Assembly (NCBI GenBank): GCA_944391255.1
Contig: CALXSW010000079.1
Coordinates: forward strand, 1 to 6,000
Source of the DNA: an uncultured Clostridia bacterium
Lineage (GTDB): Bacteria; Bacillota; Clostridia; UBA1381
DNA length: 6,000 nt
Direction of reading: 5' to 3'
The notes beneath the pieces are model-generated. The model was not told the origin of the DNA, did no database searches, and was given only the letters and a program-made list of their open reading frames with translations. Both the position numbers and the translations under genes were made by a program. Below, in pieces: positions 5,364-6,000 of this stretch; within the stretch, counting starts at the first letter, position 1, and every line of letters starts with the position of its first letter.

Positions 5364-6000
5364 ATGGATATAAATAATAAGGAAAGCATAATAGAGAATA
5401 TAACCGCTGAAAAACCGTTGCGTATAGTTATGAGCAAGCCGGTAAAAAATGCCGCTTACAAAAAGATAAATATTGCGAGATCAAAAAACGGTTACAGAGC
5501 AGAGATGTTTACTGATAAGCAGGCGTTCCATGAGAATTTGACGGAGGACGGTATACTGCGCTTTATAAACGAAAGACTTGAAGAGTATATGCAGATAAAC
5601 GCGTGGACAGACGGGTTAGAGCATATTATTCTTATTTCAAAAAAAGGCAAGGTCTCTTATAAAAAGAAAAGCTCGGAAACTGAGAAAAAGGTATTGACAT
5701 CTCATAACAGGAAAAAGAAATACATAATCGAAGAGGGAACGATCGTTCCGCCGCTCGTTGATATGGGCATTTTCACAAAGGACGGGAAGATAGTACATTC
5801 AATGTATGATAAATTCAGACAGATAAACAGGTTTATAGAGCTTATAAACGATGAGATAAAGGATAAGGGATATAAATCTATAAATATAATCGATTTCGGA
5901 TGCGGAAAGTCGTATCTCACATTTATAGTGTACTATTATCTGACTGAAATAATGAATATAGACGCGCATATCACAGGTCTTGATCTTAAGGCTGATGTGA
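5364..6000 (+). CDS. Class I SAM-dependent methyltransferase (Methyltransf_32 type), 3'-truncated by the window edge
   Basis: The frame is open from the ATG at 5364 to the end of the window: 212 complete codons, no stop. The N-terminal region (about 17-110) resembles that of uncharacterised bacterial methyltransferases, with L-R-I-V-M-S (19-24), an A-F-H-E-N-L segment near 57 and I-L-I-S-K-K-G-K-V near 91-99. A link segment H-S-M-Y-D-K-F-R-Q-I-N-R-F precedes the SAM-binding domain. Motif I is DFGCGKS (177-183), and G-L-D-L-K (205-209) supplies the acidic residue expected at the end of strand 2. This pattern fits the Methyltransf_32 family, related to eukaryotic METTL25/RRNAD1-like proteins; the substrate is not known to me. 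The start follows the ComEA-like stop by four bases, with only GGTG (5353-5356) as a weak ribosome site, so translational coupling is likely. The next in-frame Met (23) would cut into the conserved region. Confidence 0.85.
   Translation, partial: MDINNKESIIENITAEKPLRIVMSKPVKNAAYKKINIARSKNGYRAEMFTDKQAFHENLTEDGILRFINERLEEYMQINAWTDGLEHIILISKKGKVSYKKKSSETEKKVLTSHNRKKKYIIEEGTIVPPLVDMGIFTKDGKIVHSMYDKFRQINRFIELINDEIKDKGYKSINIIDFGCGKSYLTFIVYYYLTEIMNIDAHITGLDLKADV

Noticed and set aside
1..6000. Mobile element, CRISPR array, tRNA or rRNA
   Set aside because: No repeat arrays, transposase-like frames, tRNA-like folds or rRNA segments were recognised on either strand.

Overview
This window is an ordinary chromosomal stretch from a low-to-mid GC member of the Clostridia (Bacillota). 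It is probably an anaerobic gut-type lineage of the Ruminococcaceae/Oscillospirales kind, although the exact genus cannot be read from the sequence. Three things point that way. The order ylxM-ffh-rpsP-khpA-rimM-trmD is the known Firmicutes arrangement, the Shine-Dalgarno sites are strong and AG-rich, and most genes favour ATA and AGA codons. All supported genes lie on the + strand, and the longest gap without a gene is 149 bases.

Layout. Positions 1-1131 hold the 3' part of an AzgA-type NCS2 purine permease; its first codons lie before the window. Positions 1132-1280 are intergenic and hold a textbook housekeeping promoter (consensus -35 and -10 boxes, 17-base spacer, A-tracts just upstream). 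This promoter should drive ylxM (1281-1616), ffh (1644-2987), rpsP (3068-3313) and khpA (3328-3558). A strong intrinsic terminator at 3569-3596 closes that block. rimM (3646-4161) and trmD (4151-4876, overlapping rimM by 11 bases) follow. They are trailed closely by a short membrane-anchored ComEA-like helix-hairpin-helix protein (4889-5359) and the first 212 codons of a class I SAM-dependent methyltransferase of the Methyltransf_32 type (5364 to the window end).

How the genes fit together. The first block couples protein targeting (YlxM and the SRP GTPase Ffh) with a small-subunit ribosomal protein and a KH-domain RNA chaperone. The second couples 30S maturation (RimM) with tRNA m1G37 methylation (TrmD). 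The internal terminator suggests that the second block is expressed separately or at a lower level. The position after trmD, often taken by rplS in Firmicutes, is occupied here by the ComEA-like gene and the methyltransferase.

No mobile element, CRISPR array, tRNA, rRNA, riboswitch or obviously new system was seen. The points most worth checking are the terminator with a -35-like box fused to it, the non-standard genes after trmD, the acidic linker of the ComEA-like protein, and a Glu at the TrmD position where the E. coli enzyme has its catalytic Asp169.
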